NCBI RefSeq assembly: GCF_014297445.1
Contig: NZ_JACORU010000003.1
Coordinates: forward strand, 124,001-188,000
DNA: 64,000 nucleotides
Source of the DNA: Ramlibacter albus
Lineage (GTDB): Bacteria; Pseudomonadota; Gammaproteobacteria; Burkholderiales; Burkholderiaceae_C
Direction of reading: 5' to 3'
Made by a program: the position numbers and the translations under genes. Under the pieces are notes generated by a model. The model saw only the letters and a list, made by a program, of their open reading frames with translations, searched no databases and was not told the origin of the DNA. Positions 17,007 to 27,713 of the stretch are shown piece after piece (positions within the stretch are counted from its first letter, which is position 1; each line of letters opens with the position of its first letter).

Positions 17007-17780
17007 TCAGGTGGGCCAGCGGTGCTGCGCTATCTCCAGCAGCCCGTCGAGGATCAGGCTCTCCACCAGCTCGAAGCGCTCCGCCAGGTGCGGCGCCATC
17101 TTCCAGCCCGCGCCGCCGGTGAGGAAGCACACCGGGTCCTGCCCGCTCCTGCTTCGCATGTGCTGCACCATGCGCTCGATCGCGCCCGCGATGGCGAAGG
17201 TGCCGCCGCTCGTGAGCGCATCGCTCGTGTTGGTGGGGAACTCGCGCACGTCACCCGTGGGCACGTGCAGGCCGGCGGTGCCGGACTCCAGCGCGCGCAG
17301 CATGATGCCGTGGCCGGGCAGGATGAAGCCGCCCAGGAAGCGGCCCTGCGGATCGACGGCCTCGACGGTGACCGCCGTGCCGATCATCGCCAGCACCATC
17401 GGCCGCGGCGGCTCCTTGCGCGCCTGCAGGCGGTGCCATGCGCCGATCATCGCGACCCAGCGGTCCGCGCCGAGCCGCGTGGGGTGGTCGTAGCCGTTGG
17501 TGAGGCCCGCCTCCGCGGCGCTGGAGACGACCCAGTGCGCGGGCACGTCCCACAGCTCCTCCATCTGCTCCTCGACGCGGCGCTTCACTGCGTCGGCGGC
17601 GACCGAGCAGCCCAGCATGCGCTGCGGCGCGCTGAACGCCTGCCAAGGACCATCGGAGAGCTTGTCGATGTTCTCGAGGAATTCGGCGCCGTGCGCCAGC
17701 ATGGGCGCATGCGGCCGGCCGGCTTCGTACAGCGCCCACTTAAGGCGCGTGTTGCCGACGTCGATGGCCAGGAAGGTCAT
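17007..17780 (-). CDS. coaX: Type III pantothenate kinase
   Basis: A 257-residue ASKHA-fold kinase: phosphate-binding loop [16 protein letters not shown] at the N-terminus, [11 protein letters not shown] with the catalytic Asp, [10 protein letters not shown] and the [12 protein letters not shown] segment. It phosphorylates pantothenate in the first step of CoA synthesis. In most family members the GTATT(V/I)DxVD position has Asp where this protein has Glu in TVEAVD, a mild variation. Start at ATG 17780; 18 more in-frame codons upstream are ignored because they are not family-like. It lies downstream of a coiled-coil gene (16-base gap). Confidence 0.93.
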   Translation of the reverse strand: MTFLAIDVGNTRLKWALYEAGRPHAPMLAHGAEFLENIDKLSDGPWQAFSAPQRMLGCSVAADAVKRRVEEQMEELWDVPAHWVVSSAAEAGLTNGYDHPTRLGADRWVAMIGAWHRLQARKEPPRPMVLAMIGTAVTVEAVDPQGRFLGGFILPGHGIMLRALESGTAGLHVPTGDVREFPTNTSDALTSGGTFAIAGAIERMVQHMRSRSGQDPVCFLTGGAGWKMAPHLAERFELVESLILDGLLEIAQHRWPT

Positions 17781-17796
17781 GGTGGCGCGACCGCCG

Positions 17797-18738
17797 CTAC
17801 ATCGCGGCGCGCAGGTGCTCGGCGAGGGCCGCAACGCCCTCGGCCTGCGACTTCTCGGCTTCGCGCAACTGGCCGCAGTCCGCGATGGCCTCGCCCAGGT
17901 GCTGCTTGAGCACGCGCTGCGCTTCCTGCGGGCCCTCGAGGGCAGGCGCTGGCGAGCTGCCTTCGCCGGCCGCGGCGGCGACGGGCGACATGCGTGCCTG
18001 CCACTCCTTCACGTCACCGGCGATGCGCTGCTGCAGAGACTGCACGAGCGCGAGCCGCCGCGCCGCGGTGGCCTGCACCGCCTGGCGTGCCTGCTGCGCG
18101 GCGCTGCTCGCGGCGCGCAGGAGCTTCAGGCGGGCGACCAGCAGTTCGCAGCGCGCGGCGTCTTCCTTGACCTGCTGCAGCTTCTCCTCGTCGCCGCCGG
18201 CCTCGGCCTGGCGCGTCTTGAGCTGGCCGCGCATGTCCTGCAGCCAGCGCGCGCCCTGGTCGATGATCTTCTCCAGGCCGTTGGTCTCGACCTCGAACTC
18301 CACCAGCGCGCGGTCGGCCGCCGCGGCCTGTGCCTGCTGGTGCGTGGCGAGCTTCTTCGCCTGCACGCTCACGCGCTCGGCCGCCTCGAGGACCTGCTCG
18401 TACTGCCGCGCGAATTCCGCGCCGGCGGTCTTGCCCTTGCCGGTCATGCGCGCGAAGAGGCCCTTGTTCTGGCCGAGCAGGGAAAAGTCGAGGCGGTCGA
18501 GCGCCGTGCCCGCTTCGGCGAGGCTGTCGGTGCAGCCCTGCAGGTCGCCGCCGCCGGGCTGCGCCTCGAACTGCGCGCGCAGCTCCATCAGGCGGGCCAC
18601 GTGCACGGCACCGGCGTCGCTCGCCATCTTGTCGAGCCATGCCGCCGGGGTGGCCGCGGGCTTGGGCTTGGACTGCGCCAGCTGCGCCAGCTTCGCCGGC
18701 GTCATGAGGGAGGCAGTGCGGTCGGCATCGTCGCTCAT
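17797..18738 (-). CDS. Coiled-coil protein, weakly TelA-like
   Basis: A 313-residue, Ala/Gln/Glu/Lys-rich protein predicted to be almost entirely helical with long coiled coils (about residues 120-290). The segment around residues 78-115, with [21 protein letters not shown] followed by [13 protein letters not shown], recalls the N-terminal part of TelA-type toxic-anion-resistance proteins (LDP...GFLGKLFGK...RY), but the resemblance is by eye. There are no membrane segments or signal peptide. It sits between coaX and a LuxR-type regulator on the same strand. Function unknown. Confidence 0.6.
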   Translation of the reverse strand: MSDDADRTASLMTPAKLAQLAQSKPKPAATPAAWLDKMASDAGAVHVARLMELRAQFEAQPGGGDLQGCTDSLAEAGTALDRLDFSLLGQNKGLFARMTGKGKTAGAEFARQYEQVLEAAERVSVQAKKLATHQQAQAAAADRALVEFEVETNGLEKIIDQGARWLQDMRGQLKTRQAEAGGDEEKLQQVKEDAARCELLVARLKLLRAASSAAQQARQAVQATAARRLALVQSLQQRIAGDVKEWQARMSPVAAAAGEGSSPAPALEGPQEAQRVLKQHLGEAIADCGQLREAEKSQAEGVAALAEHLRAAM

Positions 18739-18770
18739 GGCGGAGCAATATACCCCTTCCGGGGTGGCGA

Positions 18771-19439
18771 TCAAATCGCCCCGAGCCAGCAGGCGCGCTG
18801 GATGGCGGCCATCTTGTTGTCCACGCGCAGCTTGTTCATCGCGTTGGAGATGTGGTAGTTGATCGTGCGTTCGGAGCAGCGCAGCCTCTGCGCGCTCTCC
18901 TTGGCGGTCCTGCCTTCGAAGGCGAGCATGAGGCACTCGCGCTCGCGCGGGCTGAGCATCGAACGCGCCGTGGCGATCGAGCGCCTCACCAGCGGCCAGA
19001 TGTTCATCGCGGACCACACGATCGACGCGGCCTCGGCGCGGTCGGTGAGCTCGCGCGGGCTGAACATGAAGCACTCGAACGCGCGGCCCACCGGCAGCGG
19101 GAACTCCACGCGCACGACGGTCTGGAAGCCGTGCGCGAGCCACAACTGGCGCCAGCGGCTCGTGTCGAGGCTGTCCGACTTGGCGATGTGCTGCCACGCG
19201 ACCAGGGGCGCGTCGGACGCGCGCCACGGCGCGCCGAAGTCGTGGCTGTCGGCCAGTGCCTTCGCGGCGTCGGCGAGCAGCGGCGGATGCACCGCCACCA
19301 CCTGCCTGTCCTCCACGCCGCCGAAGGGATCGGGCCCGAGGACCACGACCGCTTCCACGGAAAACTCGCGCAATGCACTCAACCAGTCGCTGAGCAGCCC
19401 GTCCAGGCTCACACTGTCAAAGTTAACAGGTAGATGCAT
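18771..19439 (-). CDS. LuxR-family transcriptional regulator (possible LuxR solo)
   Basis: A 222-residue regulator with a C-terminal LuxR/GerE helix-turn-helix (about residues 158-220): LSPRERECLMLAFEGRTAKE, then RLRCSERTINYHISNAMNKL. The N-terminal 150 residues have the size of an autoinducer-binding domain, but the usual W-x3-Y...D-P signature of acyl-homoserine-lactone receptors is not evident, so its ligand may be different. No luxI is in the window. It is divergent from a response regulator gene; 18-base dyads resembling lux boxes occur inside its own 5' end (19413-19430) and after the response regulator (20601-20618). Start ATG 19439. Confidence 0.85.
   Translation of the reverse strand: MHLPVNFDSVSLDGLLSDWLSALREFSVEAVVVLGPDPFGGVEDRQVVAVHPPLLADAAKALADSHDFGAPWRASDAPLVAWQHIAKSDSLDTSRWRQLWLAHGFQTVVRVEFPLPVGRAFECFMFSPRELTDRAEAASIVWSAMNIWPLVRRSIATARSMLSPRERECLMLAFEGRTAKESAQRLRCSERTINYHISNAMNKLRVDNKMAAIQRACWLGAI
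19413..19430. promoter_or_regulatory. Lux-box-like dyad in the luxR 5' end
   Basis: ACTGTCAAAGTTAACAGG carries CTGT...ACAG arms, and 12 of the 16 bases of its core fit an inverted repeat. It matches the better dyad at 20601-20618 in CTGTCA and ACAGG with the same 18-base length. It lies within codons 4-9 of the LuxR-type gene, where a bound regulator could block its own transcription. Weak on its own. Confidence 0.35.
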
Positions 19440-19538
19440 CGACGGTTATCGAAAGAACCGGGACAATAGCATGGACCCATGCATCGACAGCCGCGTGCGC
19501 ACGCAGCGACCGGTTGGTCTGAGGCACCTCCCCATTCC

Positions 19539-20516
19539 ATGAGCTTCCCCCTCTTTCATCGCCCCGGCACCCTCGTCTTCCTCGACGACGACCCGGACTA
19601 CCTCGAGATGCTCGCGATGGTGCTGCCGCGCCAGTGGCACGTGAAGCTGTTCCAGCGCCCGTCCGCATGCATCTCCTACCTGCAGCAGGAGCCCCCGTTC
19701 TGGGAGGCCGATGCGTGGAACCAGCACGAGCTGATCGAGCGCTGGCGCGAGGGCAAGCCGCTCGTGCCGCAGGTGCTCGCGTACTGGTCCAAGTACACCG
19801 AGCGCTACGCGCTCACGCGCGTGTGCGTGGTGGACTATTCGATGCCGGGCATGGACGGCCTGCAGGTGCTCGGCGAGCTGGTGGACTGGCCCGGCTCGCG
19901 CGTGCTGCTCACGGGGCAGGCGGACGAACAGGTCGCGGTGCGCGCGTTCAACCGCGGGCTCATCGACCAGTTCATCCCCAAGCAGACGCCCGACATCTCG
20001 CGCCGCCTGATCGAGGCGGTGGAGCACCTGCTCACGACCCCGCACGCGCGGCATGCGCAGATCTGGCGCGCGACGCTGAAACCGGAGCACAACGCGCTGC
20101 TTCGCACGACGGCCGTCGCCGACGAGCTCGCGGCCTTCGTGGGCAAGCGCTGGGTGGAGCACGTCGTGCTCGGCGAGCCGTTCGGCGTGCTCGGGATGGA
20201 CAGCGCCGGCAACGTCGGCTGGCTGCAGCTGGAGACGGGCGACGGGCTGGTTGCGCAGGCGGAGCTCGCGCAGCTGGAGGGGCTGGACGCGGAGGCGATC
20301 GAGGACATCCGCGCCGGCCGCCGCCTGACAAGCATCGAGCTGCGGCAGGCGCTCGGCGGCGCGGGCGAGATCGAACTCGCCACCGCGTTCCGGGTGACCA
20401 AGGACGCGAACCTGTACGGCGCCGTCTTCGCGCTCGACCCGCAGCACTGCCCCGACCCGAGCAGCAGCTACGCGAACTGGCTCGCGCGGCAGGAGAAGCG
20501 GCAGGTCCAGCCCTGA
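19539..20516 (+). CDS. Response regulator with expanded receiver domain and unknown output domain
   Basis: A 325-residue protein. An intact receiver is visible: acidic cluster D16-D18 in VFLDDDPDY, phosphoacceptor D99 in CVVDYSMPGMDG, T125 in LLTGQAD and K148 in FIPKQ. The spacing from the acidic cluster to D99 is about 82 residues, against about 44 in CheY, so some 40 extra residues (near 50-90, Trp-rich) are inserted. Residues 160-325 show no known DNA-binding or enzymatic motif. ATG 19539 is chosen because MSFPLF leads straight into the receiver; ATG 19479 would add 20 non-conserved residues. Divergent from the LuxR-type gene; no histidine kinase is nearby. Confidence 0.75.
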   Translation: MSFPLFHRPGTLVFLDDDPDYLEMLAMVLPRQWHVKLFQRPSACISYLQQEPPFWEADAWNQHELIERWREGKPLVPQVLAYWSKYTERYALTRVCVVDYSMPGMDGLQVLGELVDWPGSRVLLTGQADEQVAVRAFNRGLIDQFIPKQTPDISRRLIEAVEHLLTTPHARHAQIWRATLKPEHNALLRTTAVADELAAFVGKRWVEHVVLGEPFGVLGMDSAGNVGWLQLETGDGLVAQAELAQLEGLDAEAIEDIRAGRRLTSIELRQALGGAGEIELATAFRVTKDANLYGAVFALDPQHCPDPSSSYANWLARQEKRQVQP

Positions 20517-20600
20517 CCGCCGGCGTTCACGCATCCGTCCCCTCCCGGTGTGGTTCCAGACCGCATTGGAGGCGCAAACGTGCGCCGGCGCTGCACGCAC

Positions 20601-20618
20601 CCTGTCAGGTCTGACAGG
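20601..20618. promoter_or_regulatory. Perfect lux-box-like dyad
   Basis: CCTGTCAGGTCTGACAGG is a perfect inverted repeat with eight-base arms and a two-base centre, the size and CTG...CAG character of LuxR-type operator sites. It lies between the convergent stops of the response regulator and secA. With a two-base centre and no T-run on either side it makes a poor intrinsic terminator. Binding by the nearby LuxR-type protein is inference. Confidence 0.45.
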
Positions 20619-20631
20619 TCATCGAAAGTCC

Positions 20632-23415
<2,784 letters not shown>

Positions 23416-23518
23416 GCGCGGTGCGGCCCTGCGGGGCAGCGCAATCCTTTTGTTCGTCGTGAGGACATGGGGGCCCCGGAGCCGTTTGCAACGGCCGGCG
23501 CACCCAAAGCGAGGGATT

Positions 23519-24469
23519 TTACCTGTGCAGGCCGGCCGGCGTGGCCTGCGCCACCGGGGGCATGTTCTGCCCGGCCGCCAGGAATTTCTGCGGGTCCTGC
23601 GGCACGCCCTGCACCAGCACCTCGAAGTGCAGGTGCGGCCCGGTCGAGCGGCCCGTGGTGCCCACCTCGGCGATCTTCTGGCCGCGCTTGATGAGGTCGC
23701 CCTTCCTGACGAGCAGCTTCGATGCGTGGGCGTAGCGCGTGACGAGGTCGTTGCCGTGGTCCACCTCGACCATGTTGCCGTAGGCGGGGTGCACTTCGGA
23801 GGTGACCACCACGCCGCCGGCCGCCGAATGGATCGCCGTGCCGACGTCGGCCTGGAAGTCCAGGCCGGTGTGCAAGGCCGAGCGGCCGGTGAACGGGTCG
23901 ATGCGCCAGCCGAAGGACGAGCCGAGGTTGCCCGATTGGACCGGCTGCTGCGTGGGCACCATCATCTTGCGGATCTTCGCGTCGAAGAGGCGGGACTCCA
24001 TCACCGTGAGCAGGTCGGCGCGGCTGGCAGTGAGTTCGTCGAGGTCGGCCAGCGTCTTCTGCAGTTCTTCCAGGGTGAGCGGGCGGCCTTCCACGAGGGC
24101 GCCGCCGCGGCCGGCGACCGCGCGGATTTCGGCGGGGTTGACGCCCGCGAGGCCAGACACGCGCTCGCCGAGCGCTTCGAGCTGGACCATCTTGGCCTGC
24201 ATCTCGCCGAGCTTGCGCGCCATGGCGTCGAGGTTCTCGCGCATGAACCGGTCGCGCTGCTCGAACTCGTCCTTGACGACCAGGCGCAGCATGCTGCCCA
24301 CCACCGGCCAGCCTTCGCGCGCGCCCTTGAGGAACACCCAGTGGTAGAGGCCCGCCGCGCAGAGCATCAGCGCGAACGACAGCCCGACGAGGGCGAGCAC
24401 GAGCTTGGTGCCGCTCAGGTGGATCGCGCGGCTCTTGGCGAGCCACGCGTCCGTGATAATGAAGTGCAC
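23519..24469 (-). CDS. M23-family peptidoglycan metallopeptidase, membrane-anchored
   Basis: A 316-residue protein with one N-terminal membrane segment (about residues 22-46, [20 protein letters not shown]), a coiled-coil region (about 70-160) and a C-terminal LytM domain: [21 protein letters not shown] with the first zinc ligands and [16 protein letters not shown] with the HxH motif. It therefore cuts peptidoglycan cross-links from the periplasmic face, or activates an amidase. The start is GTG at 24469. It is divergent from a DciA-like gene with 19 bases between starts, and upstream of secA. Confidence 0.93.
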   Translation of the reverse strand: MHFIITDAWLAKSRAIHLSGTKLVLALVGLSFALMLCAAGLYHWVFLKGAREGWPVVGSMLRLVVKDEFEQRDRFMRENLDAMARKLGEMQAKMVQLEALGERVSGLAGVNPAEIRAVAGRGGALVEGRPLTLEELQKTLADLDELTASRADLLTVMESRLFDAKIRKMMVPTQQPVQSGNLGSSFGWRIDPFTGRSALHTGLDFQADVGTAIHSAAGGVVVTSEVHPAYGNMVEVDHGNDLVTRYAHASKLLVRKGDLIKRGQKIAEVGTTGRSTGPHLHFEVLVQGVPQDPQKFLAAGQNMPPVAQATPAGLHR

Positions 24470-24488
24470 TTGCCTATCCCCTCACTGC

Positions 24489-24800
24489 ATGCAGACGCCC
24501 GTGAACCGCCGCCACCCCGTCAGCCTGCAACAGGCTGCGGACGAGTCGCCGACCCTCGCACGGCTGGCGCAACGCGCGCGCGAGTCCGGCGAGCGGCTCA
24601 AGGCCATCGAATTCCTGATTCCCCTCCAGCTCCGCGCCGCCGTCAGGCCGGGCCCGATCGAAGGGGCCGACTGGTGCCTGCTGGTCGACAACAGTGCCGC
24701 CGCGGCCAAGCTGAGGCAGGTGGTGCCTGCTTTGGTGTCCGAGCTCAGCCGGCGGGGATGCGAGGTTAACTCAATCCGCCTGAAGGTGGGAAGGGGTTGA
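24489..24800 (+). CDS. DUF721/DciA-like protein
   Basis: A 103-residue basic protein with a DUF721-type core: LKAIEFLIPLQLRAAVRPGP, then LLVDNSAAAAKLRQVVPALV and a terminal VNSIRLKV strand. The related DciA proteins load or operate the replicative helicase DnaB in bacteria lacking DnaC. In Betaproteobacteria this gene commonly sits beside the M23 peptidase and secA, as here. ATG 24489 gives MQTPVNRR; upstream codons overlap the divergent peptidase gene and are excluded. The assignment depends largely on context plus the short core. Confidence 0.7.
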   Translation: MQTPVNRRHPVSLQQAADESPTLARLAQRARESGERLKAIEFLIPLQLRAAVRPGPIEGADWCLLVDNSAAAAKLRQVVPALVSELSRRGCEVNSIRLKVGRG

Positions 24801-24809
24801 CGGGTCCGG

Positions 24810-24831
24810 ATTGAGGCCTAAAGGCTTCAAT
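24810..24831. terminator. Hairpin between convergent genes, possible bidirectional terminator
   Basis: ATTGAGGCCT (24810-24819) and AGGCTTCAAT (24822-24831) pair over ten positions with one G-U, separated by AA. It lies between the converging stops of the DciA-like gene (24800) and the methyltransferase (24858). No clear T-run follows, so efficiency is uncertain. Confidence 0.45.
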
Positions 24832-24857
24832 TCGCCCGCGTAAAGTGCTACCAGTCG

Positions 24858-26357
24858 TCAGGTGAGGCCCAGGCGCCGCCAGACGGGCGCCCGGTGGGTG
24901 ATGAAGGGCTCCGCACGGCGCTCCAGCGCCTCCGCCGTCTCGCCGCACCAGGGCGCCACGGCCCGCGCGATTTCGGGCGCGGTGCGTGCGCCCTCGTGCC
25001 ACGCCAGCCAGAACAGCCGGTCATGGCGGCCCGCATCGACGCCGGCGCCGGCAACCGGCGAGGCGAGGTAGCGCAGCGAGTCGCCGTGCAATGCGCGCGT
25101 TGCGATCGCCATGTTCATTTCGTTGGCCGCCGACGCCGTGGCGCAGGCCGCGTCGTCCGCGAACACCGGCGCGATATCGCGGCGCGCAACGAGGCGGGAG
25201 AGGTGGAGCACGAGGTCTTCCGGTGACCAGCCCTCGAGTTCGGGTATGCCACGCAACTCGGCGAGGGTGATGGCCCCATCGGCCTCGCCCAGCCGCTGCA
25301 GCAGCGGGCGCAGGCGCGATTCGTCCATCGCCATCTGGCCGTAAGGCGTGGTGAGGAACATGCCCACTTCGGCCGCGGGGCGCAGCGGCACGAAAGCGAC
25401 TTCGTCGAGCATCGCCCAGCGCTGCGACGGCGTGAGCATCACCGAGCCGCGCATGAAGATGTCGCGCCGGAAGCGCCGGCCCAGCACGAAGTCGGCCGCG
25501 GTTTCCCGCATGCGCATGCCGGAGGCGAGCTGCTCCAGGCCGGAACCGGCGAGCCGCTCGCGCACTTCCCCGGACACGTCGGACATGTGGACGGAGCACG
25601 CGAAGCGCAGGCTCGCGGCCTGCAGCGTGCGCTCGACGTCCGCGAAGTACGTGAGCCACCACGAGCTGTTGAAGTATTCGTGCGCGAGGCTGCCGGGCTC
25701 CTGGCGCAGCATGTCGTCGAGCGCCTTGCTCGCGCGCGCGTTGTCGGTGAAGAAGGCGCAGCCGTGGCGGCGCAGCGCGCGCGCGAACTGCAATGCGTTG
25801 GCGATGCGTTCCGGCGTCGGGGCGTCGGGCGCGCCCTCGTGTTCCGCGTGCATGAAGAGCAGGTCGCGCAGCGGCTTCTCGGCGTTCCACCCGGGCAGCA
25901 CGTTGTAGCTGATGTAGACGAGCCCGCCCGGCTTGAGCTTGCGCCGCATGATCTCCACCAGCGCATGCTGCGCGGCGGGGCTCACCCATGACCAGACGCC
26001 GTGCAGCACGATGAAGTCGAAGTGCGGGGTTGACGCGTCAAGGAAATCTTCGAAGCTGTCGCCGTGCCAATGCGCCTGCAGGCCGCCCTCGTGCGCGAGC
26101 GAGCGCGCGTTCAGCACATGGTCCGGGTTGAAGTCGGTGCCCCAGAACTCGCCGCGCGGGTTGGCGGCCGCATGGATGTTCGCCGAGACGCCCTGTCCGA
26201 AGCCCAGCTCGCAATACGTGTAGCGCCCGCCATCCGAGGGACACGCGCGGCCGTTCACGAGCAGGTGGTAGCGCAGGTACGCGGGCGCCAGCTCATGGAA
26301 GTAGCCGTGCGAGTAAGTGATGTCGGATACGTAGCCGTCGGCCCAGTCGCGTTTCAT
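24858..26357 (-). CDS. Class I SAM-dependent methyltransferase with methyltransferase-regulatory domain
   Basis: A 499-residue protein. SAM-binding motif I is YCELGFGQGVSANIHAA (about residues 48-64), with GTDFNPDHVLNA as the acidic second strand. After the catalytic domain (to about residue 215) comes a second domain of the methyltransferase-regulatory type, then a helical C-terminus. The substrate is unknown; relatives are often found near glycan or surface-modification genes, but here the neighbours are tRNA-Thr upstream (75 bases) and a convergent DciA-like gene. No membrane segments. ATG 26357. Confidence 0.85.
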   Translation of the reverse strand: MKRDWADGYVSDITYSHGYFHELAPAYLRYHLLVNGRACPSDGGRYTYCELGFGQGVSANIHAAANPRGEFWGTDFNPDHVLNARSLAHEGGLQAHWHGDSFEDFLDASTPHFDFIVLHGVWSWVSPAAQHALVEIMRRKLKPGGLVYISYNVLPGWNAEKPLRDLLFMHAEHEGAPDAPTPERIANALQFARALRRHGCAFFTDNARASKALDDMLRQEPGSLAHEYFNSSWWLTYFADVERTLQAASLRFACSVHMSDVSGEVRERLAGSGLEQLASGMRMRETAADFVLGRRFRRDIFMRGSVMLTPSQRWAMLDEVAFVPLRPAAEVGMFLTTPYGQMAMDESRLRPLLQRLGEADGAITLAELRGIPELEGWSPEDLVLHLSRLVARRDIAPVFADDAACATASAANEMNMAIATRALHGDSLRYLASPVAGAGVDAGRHDRLFWLAWHEGARTAPEIARAVAPWCGETAEALERRAEPFITHRAPVWRRLGLT

Positions 26358-26431
26358 GGCATCTCCACGTTGACGCGGAGCATCTTGCTCGCGCGTCTCG
26401 CGACGCGGAACCAGCCATTGGTATCGGGGAG

Positions 26432-26507
26432 TGGTGCCGATTGTCCGAATCGAACGGACGACCTACCGCTTACAAGGCGGTTGCTCTACCAACTGAGCTA
26501 AATCGGC
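26432..26507 (-). tRNA. tRNA-Thr (anticodon TGT)
   Basis: On the minus strand the 76-base cloverleaf is complete: acceptor arms GCCGATT and AATCGGC, D-arm around AGCTCAGTTGGTAGAGC, anticodon stem ACCGC/GCGGT with loop CTTGTAA (anticodon TGT, reads ACA and other Thr ACN codons), T-arm GTCCG-TTCGATT-CGGAC, discriminator A and encoded CCA. It lies 13 bases downstream of the sspB stop, so it may be read through from the bc1/ssp transcript or have its own promoter. Confidence 0.97.
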
Positions 26508-26520
26508 TCGACAGCGATTC

Positions 26521-27015
26521 TTACTTGATTCGCTTCAATGCGGGGCGTGGCCCGCCGGAAGGCTTGGGCGGCTCGTCGTCCGGCGCGCCCGGCTCCGGAT
26601 TGACCAGCTGCACGACCTTGCCCTCCTCGGCGCCGCCGGCCGCCGGCACGCTCGAAAGCGGCGAAGGCTTGGGCGCATCTTCGGCCGCCGCGGTCACCGG
26701 CACCGGGAACGCCATGCCCTGCCCGTTCTCGCGCGCATAGATCGCGATCACGCGGTTGACGGGCACCATGATCTCGCGCGCCGTGCCCGCGAAGCGCGCC
26801 TTGAACTCGATGAACTCGTTGCCCAGCTTGAGCGACGAGGTCGCGTCGAAGCTGATGTTCAGCACGATCTCGCCGTTCTTCACGTACTCGCGCGGCACCT
26901 GCACGGTGTCGTCCACCAGCACCGCGACGTACGGCGTGAAGCCGTTGTCGGTGCACCAGTCGTACAGGGCCCGAATGAGGTACGGGCGGGTGGACGTGGA
27001 CTCGAGTGCGTTCAT
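26521..27015 (-). CDS. sspB: ClpXP protease specificity-enhancing factor SspB
   Basis: A 164-residue protein. The N-terminal 105 residues form the SspB fold (TRPYLIRALYDWCTDNGFTP, then LNISFDATSSLKLGNEFIEF with the ssrA-tag groove), followed by an Ala/Pro-rich linker and a C-terminal basic PRPALKRIK tail that should dock on ClpX. It delivers ssrA-tagged proteins to ClpXP. The gene directly follows sspA (10-base gap), the usual order. ATG 27015. Confidence 0.95.
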   Translation of the reverse strand: MNALESTSTRPYLIRALYDWCTDNGFTPYVAVLVDDTVQVPREYVKNGEIVLNISFDATSSLKLGNEFIEFKARFAGTAREIMVPVNRVIAIYARENGQGMAFPVPVTAAAEDAPKPSPLSSVPAAGGAEEGKVVQLVNPEPGAPDDEPPKPSGGPRPALKRIK

Positions 27016-27025
27016 TCCGGCGAGA

Positions 27026-27637
27026 TTACTTGCGCATCACCTTTTCCGAAGGCGTGAGCGCTTCGATATAGGCGGGGCGCGAGAAGATGCGCTCGGCGTA
27101 CTTCAGCAACGGCGCCGCGTTCTTCGACAGCTCGATGCCATAGTAATCCAGGCGCCACAGCAGGGGCGCGATGGCCACGTCGAGCATCGAGAAATTCTCG
27201 CCCAGCATGTACTTGTTCTTCAGGAACACGGGCGCGAGCTGCGTGAGGCGGTCGCGGATGTGGTTGCGCGCCTTCTCCAGCAGCTTCTCGTTCGACTTGG
27301 CGGCGCGCGACTCCAGCGTGCTCACGTGCACGAACAGCTCCTTCTCGAAATTGAGCAGGAACAGGCGCACGCGCGCGCGGTCCACCGGGTCGCCGGGCAT
27401 CAGCTGCGGGTGCGGGAAGCGCTCGTCGATGTACTCGTTGATGATGTTCGACTCGTACAGGATCAGGTCGCGCTCCACGAGGATCGGGACCTGGCCGTAC
27501 GGGTTCATCACGTTGATGTCCTCCGGCTTGTTGTACAGGTCCACGTCGCGGATCTCGAAGTCCATGCCCTTTTCGAACAGGACGAAGCGGCAGCGGTGGG
27601 AAAAGGGGCAGGTGGTTCCCGAGTAAAGCACCATCAT
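27026..27637 (-). CDS. sspA: Stringent starvation protein A (GST-fold RNA polymerase partner)
   Basis: A 203-residue GST-fold protein: N-terminal thioredoxin-like domain LYSGTTCPFSHRCRFVLFEKG with YGQVPILVERDLILYESNII, then the helical domain with LFVHVSTLESRA. SspA binds RNA polymerase and modulates transcription under starvation or acid stress; it lacks GST activity. Slightly shorter than the E. coli protein (212). ATG 27637, with a second ATG one codon later equally possible. It follows petC by about 76 bases containing a hairpin, so the bc1 and ssp genes may be partly uncoupled. Confidence 0.95.
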   Translation of the reverse strand: MMVLYSGTTCPFSHRCRFVLFEKGMDFEIRDVDLYNKPEDINVMNPYGQVPILVERDLILYESNIINEYIDERFPHPQLMPGDPVDRARVRLFLLNFEKELFVHVSTLESRAAKSNEKLLEKARNHIRDRLTQLAPVFLKNKYMLGENFSMLDVAIAPLLWRLDYYGIELSKNAAPLLKYAERIFSRPAYIEALTPSEKVMRK

Positions 27638-27661
27638 GATGGGGGCTCCTTGAAAGCTGAA

Positions 27662-27693
27662 AACACGGTCGGCCTTGCGGCGTCGACCGTGTT
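27662..27693 (-). terminator. Hairpin between petC and sspA
   Basis: On the minus strand AACACGGTCG pairs perfectly with CGACCGTGTT (ten base pairs; arms at 27684-27693 and 27662-27671) around a 12-base loop, and the 3' arm runs into TTTTC. This is the form of a rho-independent terminator or attenuator after the bc1 operon. The short T-run suggests partial readthrough into sspA. Confidence 0.6.
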
Positions 27694-27713
27694 GGAAAGG
27701 GGGGCGCGAAGGG

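Noticed and set aside
19434-19488. Direct repeat ATGCATCGAC at 19434-19443 and 19479-19488
   Set aside because: Ten bases containing the palindrome ATGCAT, partly inside coding or start-codon context; too short to call an operator.
23481-23495. GCCGTT/AACGGC hairpin before secA
   Set aside because: Six-base stem with no T-run and no conserved leader peptide seen; may be chance in GC-rich DNA.
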